This document shows, one piece after another, positions 46,022 to 57,811 of a DNA stretch of 64,000 nucleotides; the stretch's first letter is position 1, and every line of letters begins with the position of its first letter. Source of the DNA: Streptococcus sp. oral taxon 431 (GTDB lineage: Bacteria; Bacillota; Bacilli; Lactobacillales; Streptococcaceae); contig NZ_CP014264.1 of assembly GCF_001553685.1 (NCBI RefSeq), forward strand, positions 1,682,001 through 1,746,000, written 5' to 3'. The position numbers were made by a program, and so were the translations under genes. The notes beneath the pieces were generated by a model. It searched no databases, was not told the origin of the DNA, and saw only the letters and a program-made list of their open reading frames with translations.

Positions 46022-46780
46022 TTAGTTCATTAGTACGAGGGCGACTGATGTTCCAGCCCCTAAGGCAAGGGTAATCAGCAAGGATTCAAACATCTTGCTC
46101 ATACCAGAGTTAATGTGATTGGTCATAATATCTCGAACAGCATTGGTCAGGGCAATTCCAGGTACAAAGGGCATAACTGCACCTGCAATCACTAAATCCG
46201 CCGTCGATGGTAAACCAGAATAGCGCGCCCAAAATTGTGCAATCAAACCAAAGACAAGAGCACCTGCAAAAGCTGTCATAAAAGGAATACGAATAAACTT
46301 CTCTACATAGAGAGAGCAAGTAAAGGCAAATAAGGTCGCCACTCCTGCTCCGATTGCATCGTAGACATTCCCACCAAACATGATTGAAAAGAAGGGAGCA
46401 CTGAGAGTCGCTGCAGCAGTTAGTTGAACATTGGTATAGGGAGACGCCTTAGCATTTAATTCCTTTAGTTGGATAAAGGCTGTATCCAGATCAAGCTGTC
46501 CTGCTACAAGTTGTCGTGAAATCTGGTTAACATCACATACCTTCTCAATATTATAAGAGGAGGATGTAACTCGCTTCATACGAGAGATATTTGTATTTTC
46601 AATGGAGAAAAAGATGGCGGCAGGCATGGCCAAAACATTACAATCCATAATGCCCTGTGAATGAGCAATCCGAATCATGGTATCTTCAACACGATAAATC
46701 TCAGAACCATTGCGAAGCAGAATTGTTCCAGCTAGCATGATGACATCAATAACTGCATTCAGTTTTTTTGATTCTTCCAT
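46022..46780 (-). CDS. Threonine/serine exporter family protein, N-terminal half type (DUF1212/ThrE)
   Basis: 252 residues from ATG 46780 (MEESKKL), with AAGGAGG upstream; the frame is open further but lacks a start signal. The motif RNGSEIYRVEDTM followed by several membrane segments is diagnostic of DUF1212. Partner of the downstream gene. Substrate assignment rests on the Corynebacterium ThrE family. Confidence 0.82.
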   Translation of the reverse strand: MEESKKLNAVIDVIMLAGTILLRNGSEIYRVEDTMIRIAHSQGIMDCNVLAMPAAIFFSIENTNISRMKRVTSSSYNIEKVCDVNQISRQLVAGQLDLDTAFIQLKELNAKASPYTNVQLTAAATLSAPFFSIMFGGNVYDAIGAGVATLFAFTCSLYVEKFIRIPFMTAFAGALVFGLIAQFWARYSGLPSTADLVIAGAVMPFVPGIALTNAVRDIMTNHINSGMSKMFESLLITLALGAGTSVALVLMN

Positions 46781-46828
46781 ATTTCCCTCCTTTTTCAAAC
46801 TCCATTTTATTTTATCATAATTTTGGAG

Positions 46829-46872
46829 GAAAAAAAATCTTTGCCACAGAAACTGTGACAAAGATTGGTTTA
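46829..46872 (-). terminator. Terminator after stkP
   Basis: AATCTTTGTCACAG pairs with CTGTGGCAAAGATT around TTT, followed by eight T residues on the minus strand. Confidence 0.88.
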
Positions 46873-46884
46873 TATATAGAGAGT

Positions 46885-48771
46885 CTATTGATTTCGTTGA
46901 CTTCCAGTTCCATCTTGTGTAGGTGTTGTTGGATGGTTACCCTGCGTAGGGTTTGTAGGGTTTGTTGTGTCAGTTTGACCAGAATTTTGTTCTGACGAAG
47001 GTTGACTAATTGGTGGTGAATTTTTTTTAGGTTTATAAATATAGAGTTTAACTATCGGATTGCTTAAATCAAGTTTTTCATCGGGTGCGGGACTTTGTTT
47101 GGCAATCTCACCTTCTTTAATTCCTTCTTGTGCTATCTCCACTTCTTTAATTTCAATTCTATCTTCACTAATACCTAAACTTTTGAGATTATTTTTTGCA
47201 AATTCAAGACTATATCCAACATAGTTTGGCATGGTCACAGTTGTAACCTTTTTCTTTTTAGCAACTGTCAAGACGATGGAAGTAGCCTTAGTAAGATCAT
47301 AGGTCGTACCTTCAGATAAACTCTGTTTCAAAATCACACCTGGTTCCGATTCACTGGACTCTTCCTCCTCAATCTTAATCAGATTTTCGGGAACTTTTTT
47401 CTCCTTCAACTCAGCAATGACATCTGTAGACTTCTTACCAATGTAATTACCAATCTTAAAGGATTGCTTACCAGTTGAAATAATCAGATTAATCTTACTT
47501 CCCTCTTTTCGGTTACTACCTGCCTCAGGATCTGTCCGAATCACTCGTCCTTCCTCGACTGTTTCACTAGCTTCCGTTTTCTCATCACCAACTTCAAAGT
47601 TGGCTTTTTTCAAGGTTTCCTTAGCTTCAGCAACTGTTTGACCTGCTACATTTGGAATATCGATGGTAGCTGGTGTTCTGGATAAAATCCATACTAGAGA
47701 AGCCGCAACCAGTACGAAACTTGCTAGTAGAACCAGATAGCGTGCTTTAAAACGACGTTTTTTCACTGGTTTTTCCACAGATTTTTTAGCGCTTACTTCT
47801 GGGCTAGCTTTAGTTGCCTGATGGCTATCTGTCTGTGGTTGAACCTTAGGAATAGAGGTCAAGGTTGTTTGAGAAACCTTTGGCAATGTCTTTGTGTCCG
47901 CCTTAGTAGCATCATCAAAAACAAGTTTAGGTTCATTTCTGCGGTTATAAGATAGACTGCTAGATAAATCAACATACATCTCTGAAACCGACTGGTATCG
48001 ATCTGTTAGCTTTTTAGCAGTTGCTTTGATGACCACATTCTCCAAAGCTTGGGGAACAGATGGATTTTCAGCTATGACCGAAGGAAGAGGTTTTTGAAAA
48101 TGCTGGAGAGCGATGGTTACTGCACTATCGCCATCATAAGGGATATGCCCTGTCAGCATTTCATAGAAAATAATCCCCATGGCATAGATGTCACTTTGGA
48201 ACGTTGCTTTAGAACCACGAGCCTGCTCAGGTGACAAGTAGTGAACAGAACCCAACATAGAGTTGGTCTGAGTCAGACTGGTCTCTGCAAAGGCTACGGC
48301 AATCCCAAAGTCCGTTACCTTAGCCGTCCCATCCGGAGTTAAAAGAATATTTTGAGGCTTTAAGTCACGATGGACAATACCTTTAGTGTGCGCCAAGCGC
48401 ATCGCTAAGAGAATCTGACCCATGATACGGACAGCCTCTTCATTTGAGAGGGGATAGTGTTCCTTGATATAGCGCTTGAGATCAAGACCAGCTACATATT
48501 CCATAGCCAGGTACTGTTGACCGTCCTCTTCACCGATATCCGTTATCCGAACGATATGGGGATGATCTAAGTCAGCCATTGCACGCGCTTCACGCTGAAA
48601 ACGCGCAACAGCAATCGGGTCAGTCTGGTAGTTAGTCCTCAGGACCTTTACAGCTACCTCTTCCCCGTCTAAAATCAAATCCTTGGCCAGGTAGACATCT
48701 GCCATACCCCCACGGCCAATTTGTTTGATAATCCGATACCGCCCGGCAAAAATCTTGCCGATTTGGATCAT
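46885..48771 (-). CDS. stkP: Serine/threonine protein kinase StkP with three PASTA domains
   Basis: Eukaryotic-type membrane kinase that coordinates cell division and wall synthesis. 628 residues: kinase domain with GRGGMADVY loop, catalytic K42, HRDLKPQN (D136) and DFG (154-156); cytosolic juxtamembrane linker; membrane segment 345-364; PASTA domains at about 366-434, 435-505 and 506-579; then a 49-residue tail rich in Pro, Thr, Gln and Asn. Pneumococcal StkP, as I recall it, is about 659 residues with four PASTA domains, so the fourth is absent or replaced by the tail. Its start overlaps phpP by 4 bp. Confidence 0.93.
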   Translation of the reverse strand: MIQIGKIFAGRYRIIKQIGRGGMADVYLAKDLILDGEEVAVKVLRTNYQTDPIAVARFQREARAMADLDHPHIVRITDIGEEDGQQYLAMEYVAGLDLKRYIKEHYPLSNEEAVRIMGQILLAMRLAHTKGIVHRDLKPQNILLTPDGTAKVTDFGIAVAFAETSLTQTNSMLGSVHYLSPEQARGSKATFQSDIYAMGIIFYEMLTGHIPYDGDSAVTIALQHFQKPLPSVIAENPSVPQALENVVIKATAKKLTDRYQSVSEMYVDLSSSLSYNRRNEPKLVFDDATKADTKTLPKVSQTTLTSIPKVQPQTDSHQATKASPEVSAKKSVEKPVKKRRFKARYLVLLASFVLVAASLVWILSRTPATIDIPNVAGQTVAEAKETLKKANFEVGDEKTEASETVEEGRVIRTDPEAGSNRKEGSKINLIISTGKQSFKIGNYIGKKSTDVIAELKEKKVPENLIKIEEEESSESEPGVILKQSLSEGTTYDLTKATSIVLTVAKKKKVTTVTMPNYVGYSLEFAKNNLKSLGISEDRIEIKEVEIAQEGIKEGEIAKQSPAPDEKLDLSNPIVKLYIYKPKKNSPPISQPSSEQNSGQTDTTNPTNPTQGNHPTTPTQDGTGSQRNQ

Positions 48772-49508
48772 AGTGCCGCCTCCTCCTCAATCGAAACAAG
48801 GGCAACTGTAATATTATCAAGCCCTCCGGCATTGTTGGCAAAGCGTACCAAAGTGGCTGCCTTATCATCAAGAGAGATATCGCTAGTCACAATATCATAG
48901 ATCTCACTGCCTGAAATCATATTGGTTAGACCGTCACTATTCATGACCAGATAGTCACCTGGTTCCAAGCTGACAATTCCTAAGTCAGGTTGAATTTCAT
49001 CTTTTTGCCCAATAGACTGTGTGATGATATTCTTTTGTGGATGTGCCTCAGCTTCTTCAGGTGTCAATTGACCCGCCTTGAGCAATTCATTGACCAAAGA
49101 ATGATCACTTGTCAGTTGACGGTACTCTTCTCCTCGAATGAGACCGATTCTAGAATCTCCAATATGAGCATAAATAGCTTGATGATCAATAATTGCAAGG
49201 GCTTCTAGAGTTGTCCCCATTCCCTTGTAGGCTTCATCACGCCCCATTTGATAAATCTTTTGATTTTCAACTTCAAGATGGTGGGCAAACCATTCGCGAA
49301 CTTCATTAACGGTGTCAATCTGCGTATCAACCCAGGCAACACCTAAATCAGTTACTGCCATCTCGCTGGCAATATTACCTGCACGGTGTCCTCCCATCCC
49401 ATCAGCCAAGATGATCATTGTACGACCGGCACGGTTGACAAAAAGATTGACATAGTCTTGATTATTTGTACGTTTCTGACCCACATCTGTTAATAATGAA
49501 ATCTCCAT
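48768..49508 (-). CDS. phpP: PP2C-type protein phosphatase PhpP
   Basis: Removes phosphate from StkP and its substrates. The 246-residue PPM phosphatase carries the metal-binding motifs [24 protein letters not shown] and a late aspartate in [10 protein letters not shown]. Overlaps stkP by 4 bp (ATGA), giving coupled production of phosphatase and kinase. Confidence 0.94.
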   Translation of the reverse strand: MEISLLTDVGQKRTNNQDYVNLFVNRAGRTMIILADGMGGHRAGNIASEMAVTDLGVAWVDTQIDTVNEVREWFAHHLEVENQKIYQMGRDEAYKGMGTTLEALAIIDHQAIYAHIGDSRIGLIRGEEYRQLTSDHSLVNELLKAGQLTPEEAEAHPQKNIITQSIGQKDEIQPDLGIVSLEPGDYLVMNSDGLTNMISGSEIYDIVTSDISLDDKAATLVRFANNAGGLDNITVALVSIEEEAAL

Positions 49509-49523
49509 TGTGTCAGTTCCTTC

Positions 49524-50840
49524 CTAATTGGATATCTTACGAAATTGGCTGATAAAGAATCCATCACTTCCGTATAATTCCGGAGTAATGAGGATACAAC
49601 CATTTTTCACGATATCCTTACATTCATGTTCTAGTTTAACCTGCTCAAACTCGGGATGACTTTCTAAAAAAGCTTGAACCACTTGAAAGTTCTCTTCCGA
49701 GACAATAGTACAGGTACTATACGTTATTATACCACCTTTACGTAGCGTTTGACAAACACTACCTAATATTTCCAATTGAATTTCCTGTAATGACGCGAAA
49801 TCTGCTGTCTCTTTATTATATTTGATATCTGGTTTTCGACGCAATAGACCAATCCCTGAACAAGGGGCATCAACAAGAATCTTATCAAATTGATCCTTAC
49901 CAAAAAATTCATGCACTTTTCGAGCGTCTAGTTTTTGCGTTTGGACACGGTCCGCTACACCTAAACGCTGAGCATTCTCTTGAATTAAAGTGAGTTTGTG
50001 GTCATAGAGATCTAGAGCCGTCACCTGACCTGTCATCAGATAGGATGCCATATGGGCGGTCTTTCCGCCAGGAGCTGCACAAGCATCTAAAACCTGCTCG
50101 TCGCCTTGTAGCTCTAGTGTCGGTGCAACCAGTTGACTTGACTCATCTTGGATAGTAATAAGTCCTTCTGAAAACAAGTCATGACTAGCAAAATACCCCT
50201 GTTCCTTAACCAGACCAGCAGGAGATAAATGAGAATCACTTGCACCAAGCAAAGCTTTGATTTCCTCTTTTCGGCTCAAATCTGTTACGCGAATACTGGC
50301 TTTATTACGCCTCAATAGACTTTCAAAAATCGCTTGCGCTCGCTCTTCACCATACTCTTCCTTGAGCTTAGAAACCAACCAAACTGGCAAAGAGTAGGCA
50401 ATGGAATCACGCTTATTTTTACGTTTGATACTGGTAATATCTGGCAAACCCTCACGCAAGATACGACGAAGGACTGCATTGACTAGTTTTTCGCTCCCCT
50501 TTTTTCGAAGTTTAGCCAGTTCCACTGCTTCATTGACCACTGCATGGTCAGGTAGCTTATCTAGATATTGGAGTTGATAGACACTCATGAGAAGAAGAAC
50601 ATAGAGCCAGCTATCTAACTTGTCTCTGTCTTGGATAAAATGAGACAAGTACCACTCCAATGTAAGTTTTCGAGCTACAGTTCCATAGACCAGCTCTGTC
50701 ACCAAACCCTTATCTGCAACTGATAGTTGACTTCCCTTGAGGTGTTTATTTAGGGCGATATTGGAATATGCTTGATTGACAAAGACGTCTTCTAGCACCT
50801 CTAAGGCTAAACTTCTAGCCGTTTCTACTTTAGTCACCAA
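49524..50840 (-). CDS. rsmB: 16S rRNA (cytosine(967)-C(5))-methyltransferase RsmB
   Basis: 438 residues: N-terminal NusB-like RNA-binding domain (about 1-140) and a C-terminal SAM-dependent domain with [12 protein letters not shown], the cysteine motif DAPCSGIG, and the catalytic TYSTCTI. Methylates C967 of 16S rRNA. Overlaps fmt by 11 bp and precedes phpP by 15 bp in one operon. Confidence 0.94.
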   Translation of the reverse strand: MVTKVETARSLALEVLEDVFVNQAYSNIALNKHLKGSQLSVADKGLVTELVYGTVARKLTLEWYLSHFIQDRDKLDSWLYVLLLMSVYQLQYLDKLPDHAVVNEAVELAKLRKKGSEKLVNAVLRRILREGLPDITSIKRKNKRDSIAYSLPVWLVSKLKEEYGEERAQAIFESLLRRNKASIRVTDLSRKEEIKALLGASDSHLSPAGLVKEQGYFASHDLFSEGLITIQDESSQLVAPTLELQGDEQVLDACAAPGGKTAHMASYLMTGQVTALDLYDHKLTLIQENAQRLGVADRVQTQKLDARKVHEFFGKDQFDKILVDAPCSGIGLLRRKPDIKYNKETADFASLQEIQLEILGSVCQTLRKGGIITYSTCTIVSEENFQVVQAFLESHPEFEQVKLEHECKDIVKNGCILITPELYGSDGFFISQFRKISN

Positions 50841-51765
50841 ATTGTTCTCCTACTGCCAAAGTTCGTCCCACACCGTTGAGGAAGGAAGCAATGTCCATTT
50901 TAGGTTTTCCTGCTGGTTGAACCTGCTTGAGAGACAGGGCTCCTTCTGCTGTTGCGACAATCAATTCTTTCTTACCGATAGAGATAATCTCACCTGGATT
51001 CCCCTCGCCTTCTACAGGCAGAGCTTCATAGATTTTGAAGCGTTCGCCCTTTAGAAAAGTATGAGCAACTGGCCAAGGATTCATCCCACGAATTTGGTTA
51101 AAGAGTTGACGATTGGTCTTGTTCCAGTCCAACTTTTCTTCTTCAGGTTTGATATTAGGCGAAAATGTAACCTGGCTTGGGTCCTGCGGTTGAGGCTGAA
51201 TCTCGCCAGCAATGTATGCAGGCAAAGTATCCAAAAGCAAATCACGACCAACAATCGCCAATTTCTCAAACAAGGTTCCTACATTGTCCTCATCTGTAAT
51301 TGGAATACTACGACGAGAAATCATATCTCCTGCATCCATCTCCTTGACCATCTCCATAATGGTTACTCCTGCCTCCTCATCACCCTGAATCAAGGCATAA
51401 TGGATAGGAGCACCACCACGGTGTTTAGGAAGGAGCGAAGCATGAACATTGACTGCAAAATCCATGCTATCAAGGAGTTTACTTGGGAGGAATTGTCCAA
51501 AAGCTGCTGTTACAATCCCGTCAGCTCCCAAATTCATGATGGCTTCCATTTCTGGACTACCAGATAATTTTTCAGGCTGGTAGATAGGAAGACCTGCTTC
51601 TTTGGCTGCTTGTTTGACTGGGGTTTCTTGGATGACTTTTTTACGTCCAACCGCACGGTCTGGCTGAGTTACAACTGCAACAATCTCGTAGCGGTCATCT
51701 GTCAAAAGTCCCTTTAAAACAGTCGCTGAAAATTCAGGCGTTCCCATAAATATTAGTTTTGTCAT
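50830..51765 (-). CDS. fmt: Methionyl-tRNA formyltransferase
   Basis: Formylates initiator Met-tRNA. 311 residues with FMGTPEFSA at the N-terminus and the catalytic [16 protein letters not shown] segment, plus the C-terminal OB-fold. Lies 12 bp after priA. Its partner deformylase of normal type is not in this window. Confidence 0.95.
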   Translation of the reverse strand: MTKLIFMGTPEFSATVLKGLLTDDRYEIVAVVTQPDRAVGRKKVIQETPVKQAAKEAGLPIYQPEKLSGSPEMEAIMNLGADGIVTAAFGQFLPSKLLDSMDFAVNVHASLLPKHRGGAPIHYALIQGDEEAGVTIMEMVKEMDAGDMISRRSIPITDEDNVGTLFEKLAIVGRDLLLDTLPAYIAGEIQPQPQDPSQVTFSPNIKPEEEKLDWNKTNRQLFNQIRGMNPWPVAHTFLKGERFKIYEALPVEGEGNPGEIISIGKKELIVATAEGALSLKQVQPAGKPKMDIASFLNGVGRTLAVGEQFGD

Positions 51766-51777
51766 ATCTTCTCCTTC

Positions 51778-54174
51778 TTATAAAAATTGTTGCGGTTCGT
51801 GGTCAATACTGAGACGAAGTTCGCTATTTTCCCGTTCTTGTGTCAAGGCCAAGACCTGGTTAAGGGTTGGACCCAGCTCATCTTCTAAACGGTATTTAAT
51901 TAAAATTTGATAATGATAGAGGTTATGAGTACGAGCGATAGGTTTTGGCGTTGGTCCAAGGATGATACTAGCATCCGACAAACCTGACCGCAATATTTCC
52001 ATGACTTGATAAGCACGTCTAAGAACCTCTTCTTCTTTCTTATGAGACAAGGTAATTCCAATTGTGAAATAATAAGGTGGATAACCCAACTGACGTCTGA
52101 TACCCATTTCATAGGCATAAAAGCCTTCATAGTCCTGATCCTTGGCAAAGCGAATAGCATAGTGCTGAGGATTGTAAGACTGGATCAAGACCTGCCCAGC
52201 TTTTTCAGCTCTTCCTGCTCGTCCTGCCACCTGGGTCAAGAGTTGGAAAGTTCTCTCAGAAGAACGGAAATCAGGCAGGTTCAAGGCTGTGTCCGCATTG
52301 AGAACTCCGACAAGGGTCACATTTGGAAAATCCAAGCCCTTGGCAATCATCTGGGTTCCCAGAAGAATATCCGCTTCACCCTTGCCAAACTGCTCAAGTA
52401 AAGCTTGGTGACTGCCTTTTTTACGAGTTGTATCCACATCCATGCGTAGAATGCGTGCCTCTGGAAAGAGTTCCGCTAGCTCATCGTAGGCTTTCTGAGT
52501 TCCTGTTCCATAGTAACGAATACTGCGACTTTGACAGTTTGGACAGACATGAGGAATTTCCTTAGAAAAACCACAATAATGACAATTCATAGTCTTAGTA
52601 TCCATGTGCAGAGTAAGAGAAATATCGCAGTTGGGACAGGTATCAACAGTCCCACATTCCCGACACATAACAAAGCTAGAATAACCACGACGATTGAGCA
52701 TGAGAACCACTTGCTCTTTTTTATCCAGTCGATCTTGTATTGCCTCAATCAGAGGTGGTGTAAAGTTTGACGTTTCATTTTGCCCAATATAATCACGGAA
52801 GTCAATCAGTTGAACTTCAGGTATACTTGCTAAAGGATTGGCCCGTTGCGTCAGGCGTAGATGTTGATAAACACCCTTACCAGCACGCGCACGACTTTCT
52901 AGACTCGGTGTTGCAGAACCAAGGACTAGGGCAGCTTGATTATACTGAGCTCGTAAAAGAGCCACATCCCTAGCATGATAACGCGGATTGCTATCTTGCT
53001 TATAACTAGCCTCATGCTCTTCATCGATAATGATAACACCTAGATTTTTTAAAGGTGCAAAAATAGCAGACCTGGCCCCTACAACTACCTGAGCATCTCC
53101 ACGCTCCACCTTGCGCCACTCATCATACTTTTCACCATTGGACAAACCCGAATGGAGGATGGCAACTTGCTCACCAAAACGAGCAATAAAGCGCTCTGTC
53201 ATTTGGGGTGTCAGAGAGATCTCTGGTACAAGAACAATCGCTGTTTTCCCCATATCCAGGGCCCCTTGGATAATCTGCAGATAAACCTCGGTTTTCCCAC
53301 TTCCAGTGATTCCTTGTAGAAGAAATGGAGGATGTTTCTTTCCAATCGCTCCAACAACCGCCTCACAGGCTTGTTTTTGCTCTGGATTTAATTCTAGGGC
53401 TTGATTTGACTCGATTCCTTCAAAGTAGGCAGCTGAGCGTTGAACTTCCTTTTGAAGAATCGTCAAAGCACCCTGTTCCACAAAGAAATTGACTTGTTCT
53501 CGTGAGTAATGTTCTAACAAAGTAGCCAAAGGAGTGCTTTCTGGATGTGCTAATAAATAATCTCGCAGTTCCAATTTCTTCTTGGCACGGTTTGAGATTG
53601 CTAGCTTTTCTAATTTGTCAAGATTCACTTGAATCCAAGACTGCGTTTTAACTTTCTTCTGATCCACAGCCTGATACTCTAGCTTCAAGATCCCTTTTCG
53701 GGTCAATCGCATCATCTCAGCTTGCTTTTCCAGGTCGAGAGATGAAAAGGCTAGAGATTCTTGCGAACCGAACAATCGCTCTTTATCTTCCTGACTCAAG
53801 CCTTCCAGAGGATAGAGGATCTTATCATAGCTAGAATTCAAAAATCCCGGAAGCATAGCTTTTAGAATAGAAATTTTGTATGAGAAGACTGACTTACGTA
53901 GTTCTTCAGCCAACCAGAGTTGTTCCTCTGTTAAAACAGGAGAAAAGTCCAGCACCTCGGCAATTTCTTTTAAGTCCTCGTCTGCCACATCTGCATCAGA
54001 TTGAGACTCCAACCCAAGAACAATTCCCTGAATCAAGCGATTGGCCTTCCCAAAAGGTACATGAACCCGCATGCCAACTTCCAGCATCCCTTCAAATTCC
54101 TCTGGAATCTTGTAGCTATAGGGCTGGTCTGTCTGCATCAAGGGAACATCCACAATGATTTTTGCAATAGCCAT
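51778..54174 (-). CDS. priA: Primosomal protein N' (replication restart helicase PriA)
   Basis: Restarts stalled replication forks. 798 residues: N-terminal DNA-binding domain, helicase domain with Walker A GITGSGKTEVYL and DEEH box IIIDEEHEASY, two zinc-binding cysteine clusters (CRECG, CPNC, CHYCG, CPNC), then the C-terminal helicase half. AAGGAGG precedes the start. In operon with fmt and rsmB. Confidence 0.95.
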   Translation of the reverse strand: MAIAKIIVDVPLMQTDQPYSYKIPEEFEGMLEVGMRVHVPFGKANRLIQGIVLGLESQSDADVADEDLKEIAEVLDFSPVLTEEQLWLAEELRKSVFSYKISILKAMLPGFLNSSYDKILYPLEGLSQEDKERLFGSQESLAFSSLDLEKQAEMMRLTRKGILKLEYQAVDQKKVKTQSWIQVNLDKLEKLAISNRAKKKLELRDYLLAHPESTPLATLLEHYSREQVNFFVEQGALTILQKEVQRSAAYFEGIESNQALELNPEQKQACEAVVGAIGKKHPPFLLQGITGSGKTEVYLQIIQGALDMGKTAIVLVPEISLTPQMTERFIARFGEQVAILHSGLSNGEKYDEWRKVERGDAQVVVGARSAIFAPLKNLGVIIIDEEHEASYKQDSNPRYHARDVALLRAQYNQAALVLGSATPSLESRARAGKGVYQHLRLTQRANPLASIPEVQLIDFRDYIGQNETSNFTPPLIEAIQDRLDKKEQVVLMLNRRGYSSFVMCRECGTVDTCPNCDISLTLHMDTKTMNCHYCGFSKEIPHVCPNCQSRSIRYYGTGTQKAYDELAELFPEARILRMDVDTTRKKGSHQALLEQFGKGEADILLGTQMIAKGLDFPNVTLVGVLNADTALNLPDFRSSERTFQLLTQVAGRAGRAEKAGQVLIQSYNPQHYAIRFAKDQDYEGFYAYEMGIRRQLGYPPYYFTIGITLSHKKEEEVLRRAYQVMEILRSGLSDASIILGPTPKPIARTHNLYHYQILIKYRLEDELGPTLNQVLALTQERENSELRLSIDHEPQQFL

Positions 54175-54258
54175 ATCCTCACCTCCTTCTCTTCTTAAAT
54201 CCTTTTAATTGATTGAGTATTCTTGCAATAGAAAAAATAAGATTGAGTCCCCCCAACC

Positions 54259-54573
54259 TTAAATTTTTTCACCTTCTTCTTTTTCTTTCGCGATTTGCTC
54301 TTTAATTTTCTTTTCTTCTTCTTCTTTCAATCGTCTTTCTTCTTCGATACGACGACGAACAGCTTCGCGTTTTCCTTCTGGATCTGGGTGGATGGTTACA
54401 TTCCCAGATTCAATTTCTTCCAGGGCACGAAGAGTAGATTTTTCAGATTTAAATTCTTGAGTAGCAGGTGCTCCAGCTTCTAATTCATGAGCACGCTTTG
54501 CTTCCAAGATGACGAGTGAATATTTTGATGGTACCTTGTCAAGTAAGGTATCAATAGAGGGTTTAAGCATCAT
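54259..54573 (-). CDS. rpoZ: DNA-directed RNA polymerase omega subunit
   Basis: 104 residues. Conserved [20 protein letters not shown] and RAHELEAG elements, then a highly charged C-terminal helix ([17 protein letters not shown]) longer than in many species. Follows gmk by 24 bp, as is usual in Firmicutes, and precedes priA with no terminator. Confidence 0.94.
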   Translation of the reverse strand: MMLKPSIDTLLDKVPSKYSLVILEAKRAHELEAGAPATQEFKSEKSTLRALEEIESGNVTIHPDPEGKREAVRRRIEEERRLKEEEEKKIKEQIAKEKEEGEKI

Positions 54574-54597
54574 TTGTTTGTACCTGTTTTCTAAATT

Positions 54598-55281
<684 letters not shown>

Positions 55282-55324
55282 CTAAAGCCATTTCTGCTCG
55301 CTACAATCTTTCTATCTAGTGTAA

Positions 55325-55357
55325 CAAAAAAGCAGTAATTTTTCAACTGCTCTTTCT
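55325..55357 (-). terminator. Terminator after rny
   Basis: AGCAGT and ACTGCT form the stem core around a T/A-rich loop, followed by six T residues on the minus strand, just after the rny stop. Confidence 0.75.
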
Positions 55358-55360
55358 TAT

Positions 55361-56974
55361 TTATTTTGCATAATCAACTGCACGAAGTTCACGAATCACG
55401 GTTACCTTGATATTTCCTGGATAATCGAGATTGTTTTCGATTTTCTCACGAACTTTATGAGCCAAGATTGTGACTTTGTCATCTTTGATTTGACCTGGAT
55501 TTACCATAATGCGGATTTCGCGACCAGCTTGAAGGGCAAAGCTATTTTGAACACCTTCAAAGCTATTAGCGATTTCCTCTAAATCATGGAGACGTTTGAT
55601 GTAGCTTTCAAGTGATTCGCTACGAGCTCCTGGACGGGCAGCACTCAAGGCATCCGCCGCGGCAACGATAACTGCAATCACACTCTCAGGTTCTACATCA
55701 CCGTGGTGACTAGCGATGGTATTGATCACAACTGGGTGTTCCTTGTACTTGCGCGCTAATTCAGTACCAATCTCAACGTGGCTACCCTCTACCTCACGGT
55801 CAATGGCTTTACCAATATCGTGAAGGAATCCCGCGCGACGAGCAAGGGTAGCATTTTCACCAAGTTCGCTAGCCATGATACCAGCCAACTTAGCCACTTC
55901 AATCGAATGACGCAAGACATTTTGTCCGTATGACGTACGGAACTGCAAGCGTCCCATGATCTTCATCAAGTCTGGGTGAAGGTTTGGTGCACCAATTTCA
56001 TAGGCTGCGGCTTCACCATATTCACGAATCTTATTGTCAATCTCTTGACGATTTTTCTCAACCAACTCTTCGATACGAGCTGGGTGGATACGTCCATCCT
56101 TAAGCAAAGTTTCCATCGTCATACGGGCAATCTCGCGACGGATAGGATCAAAACCTGACAAGGTTACCACTTCTGGCGTATCATCAATGATAACATCAAC
56201 CCCTGTCAAACTTTCAAAGGTACGGATATTACGTCCTTCACGACCAATGATACGACCTTTCATGGTATCATCAGGCAGATGAACTGTAGAGTTGGTAGAC
56301 TCAGCCACATACTCACCAGCAATTCTCTGCATAGCTTGGGACAAGATATCCTTAGCCAATTTGTCTGAACGTTCCTTAACTTCTTGCTCAGCCTCACGAA
56401 TGCGACTAGCAATTTCCTTAGTCAAGTTGTCCTCTGTCTGGGCCAAGATAATGTCTTTTGCTTCCGACTGAGTCAGACTTCCGACACGCTCTAGTTCAGC
56501 TTGCTTTTGTTTCTCAATTTCTTCTAGTTGCTCTTCACGTACATCAAGGTTTTTTGCTCTATCAGAAATACTTTGTTCTTTTTGTTCAAGTGTTTTTTCT
56601 TTGTTCGTCAAATTGTCATCTTTACGATCAAGACTGCTAGCACGTTCAGTCAAACGACTTTCGATTTGCTTGAGTTCTTGACGTTCTGACTTAAATTCAG
56701 CGTCCACTTCTTCACGGTATTTTCTGGCTTCTTCTTTGGCCTCCAATAGTGCTTCTTTTTTAAGAGACTTGCTTTCGCTCTTAGCTTCATTGAGTAATAA
56801 ATCCGCTTCGCGCTCAGCTTGTCCTCGTAAATTAGTTGCTTCTTGTTCAGCATTTAAAAGCATCAGCTCTGCAGCCTCTTGTGATGATTTCATCTTGACT
56901 GAGATGCTGACATATCCAATGACTAAACCAATGATGACGGCAAAAACAACGATAACAATCGCCATAATTTCCAT
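55361..56974 (-). CDS. rny: Ribonuclease Y
   Basis: Membrane-bound endoribonuclease that starts mRNA decay. 537 residues: N-terminal membrane anchor (4-24), long coiled coil (about 30-200), KH domain ([17 protein letters not shown]), and HD domain with [12 protein letters not shown] and the metal aspartate in [15 protein letters not shown] lies 8 bases before the ATG. Confidence 0.95.
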   Translation of the reverse strand: MEIMAIVIVVFAVIIGLVIGYVSISVKMKSSQEAAELMLLNAEQEATNLRGQAEREADLLLNEAKSESKSLKKEALLEAKEEARKYREEVDAEFKSERQELKQIESRLTERASSLDRKDDNLTNKEKTLEQKEQSISDRAKNLDVREEQLEEIEKQKQAELERVGSLTQSEAKDIILAQTEDNLTKEIASRIREAEQEVKERSDKLAKDILSQAMQRIAGEYVAESTNSTVHLPDDTMKGRIIGREGRNIRTFESLTGVDVIIDDTPEVVTLSGFDPIRREIARMTMETLLKDGRIHPARIEELVEKNRQEIDNKIREYGEAAAYEIGAPNLHPDLMKIMGRLQFRTSYGQNVLRHSIEVAKLAGIMASELGENATLARRAGFLHDIGKAIDREVEGSHVEIGTELARKYKEHPVVINTIASHHGDVEPESVIAVIVAAADALSAARPGARSESLESYIKRLHDLEEIANSFEGVQNSFALQAGREIRIMVNPGQIKDDKVTILAHKVREKIENNLDYPGNIKVTVIRELRAVDYAK

Positions 56975-57023
56975 GTTTTTACCTCAATTTATTTGTTTAT
57001 CCGAATGATATGCATTCTTATAC

Positions 57024-57052
57024 ATTCTACCATAAAAAATCATTTTTAACAA
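57024..57052 (-). promoter_or_regulatory. Sigma-A promoter of rny
   Basis: -35 TTGTTA at 57047-57052, 17-bp spacer, extended -10 TGGTAGAAT with TAGAAT at 57024-57029 on the minus strand, about 50 bp before the ATG. Confidence 0.7.
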
Positions 57053-57167
57053 ACCTTAATTTGAAGTTGTTTTGGTTATTTCGGCGATTAAAATCCTTAT
57101 TTTCCCTAATAAACTAGGGTATTGTTACTAAGCAAATTTTTAAAGAATTTTTTTACACACAAATTAG

Positions 57168-57195
57168 AAAAAGCCTACCTTTCAGTAGACTTAGT
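57168..57195 (-). repeat. 28-bp direct repeat, downstream copy: terminator and stop codon of yoeB
   Basis: Identical to 57812-57839. On the minus strand it holds ACTAAGTCTAC, a loop TGAAAG, GTAGGC and TTTTT: a terminator hairpin (six pairs). The yoeB stop codon TAA lies inside it. Confidence 0.9.
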
Positions 57196-57445
57196 AATGA
57201 TCTTTGAAAGACAAGAAAGCCACGCTATCTCCATCCATCATATAAATCAAGCGATTTTCTGCGTCAATACGCCGTGACCAAGCTCCTTGATAGTCATACT
57301 TGAGTGGTTCTGGTTTACCAATTCCTGTAAATGGATCGCGTTGAATATCCTTGATTAGTTTGTTGATTCTTTTTAATGTTTTCTTGTCCTGAGTTTGCCA
57401 GTAGCAATAATCCGCCCAGGCATCTTCTGTAAACTTGAGTAGCAT
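57191..57445 (-). CDS. yoeB: Toxin YoeB (ribosome-dependent mRNA interferase)
   Basis: 84 residues, exactly the length of Escherichia coli YoeB. Residues equivalent to its catalytic set are in place: E46, R65, and the C-terminal H83-Y84. Cleaves mRNA at the ribosomal A site when not bound by YefM. Begins 3 bp after the yefM stop. The stop codon lies in the 28-bp repeat that flanks the cassette. Confidence 0.93.
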   Translation of the reverse strand: MLLKFTEDAWADYCYWQTQDKKTLKRINKLIKDIQRDPFTGIGKPEPLKYDYQGAWSRRIDAENRLIYMMDGDSVAFLSFKDHY

Positions 57446-57448
57446 CCA

Positions 57449-57703
57449 TCACTCCTCAATCATATGCACCTGAGTGTGTCCCACACGAACTTGGGACATT
57501 CCTCGCAAGACCTTGTCAGAAAGCTCCTTATTCTGAGCAATTCTCAAAGTTTCTTGAATACTATCCCACTCGCTCTTTGAAAGGACTACAATGTCCTCGT
57601 CTGGATTTTTGTTGACAACTGTCAAAGGTTCAAATTCATCGTTTACCTTCTTCATATAATCCTTCAAATGATTTCGGAATGTTGAGTAAAGAACTGCTTC
57701 CAT
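57449..57703 (-). CDS. yefM: Antitoxin YefM
   Basis: 84 residues starting MEAVLYSTFRNHLKDYMKKV, a Phd/YefM-type DNA-binding N-terminus, followed by the toxin-binding part. Start at ATG 57703, 6 bases after GAGGT; two upstream in-frame starts (57709 and 57742) overlap the binding site or the promoter. Neutralises YoeB and should repress the operon through the TGTACA palindrome at 57764. Confidence 0.92.
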   Translation of the reverse strand: MEAVLYSTFRNHLKDYMKKVNDEFEPLTVVNKNPDEDIVVLSKSEWDSIQETLRIAQNKELSDKVLRGMSQVRVGHTQVHMIEE

Positions 57704-57733
57704 AACCATACCTCGTTTTACCTCTTTCCCACT

Positions 57734-57762
57734 ATTATACACAAAAAGAAAGAAATTGTCAG
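57734..57762 (-). promoter_or_regulatory. Promoter of yefM-yoeB
   Basis: -35 CTGACA at 57757-57762, 17-bp spacer, -10 TATAAT at 57734-57739 on the minus strand. Confidence 0.78.
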
Positions 57763-57763
57763 G

Positions 57764-57777
57764 AACTTGTACAAGTT
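57764..57777. promoter_or_regulatory. Candidate YefM operator
   Basis: Perfect 14-bp palindrome AACTTGTACAAGTT directly upstream of the -35. Its TGTACA core is the recognition core reported for the Escherichia coli YefM-YoeB operator. Confidence 0.7.
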
Positions 57778-57811
57778 TTTTCTTTTCTATCTATTTATTC
57801 GAAAAAATCTC

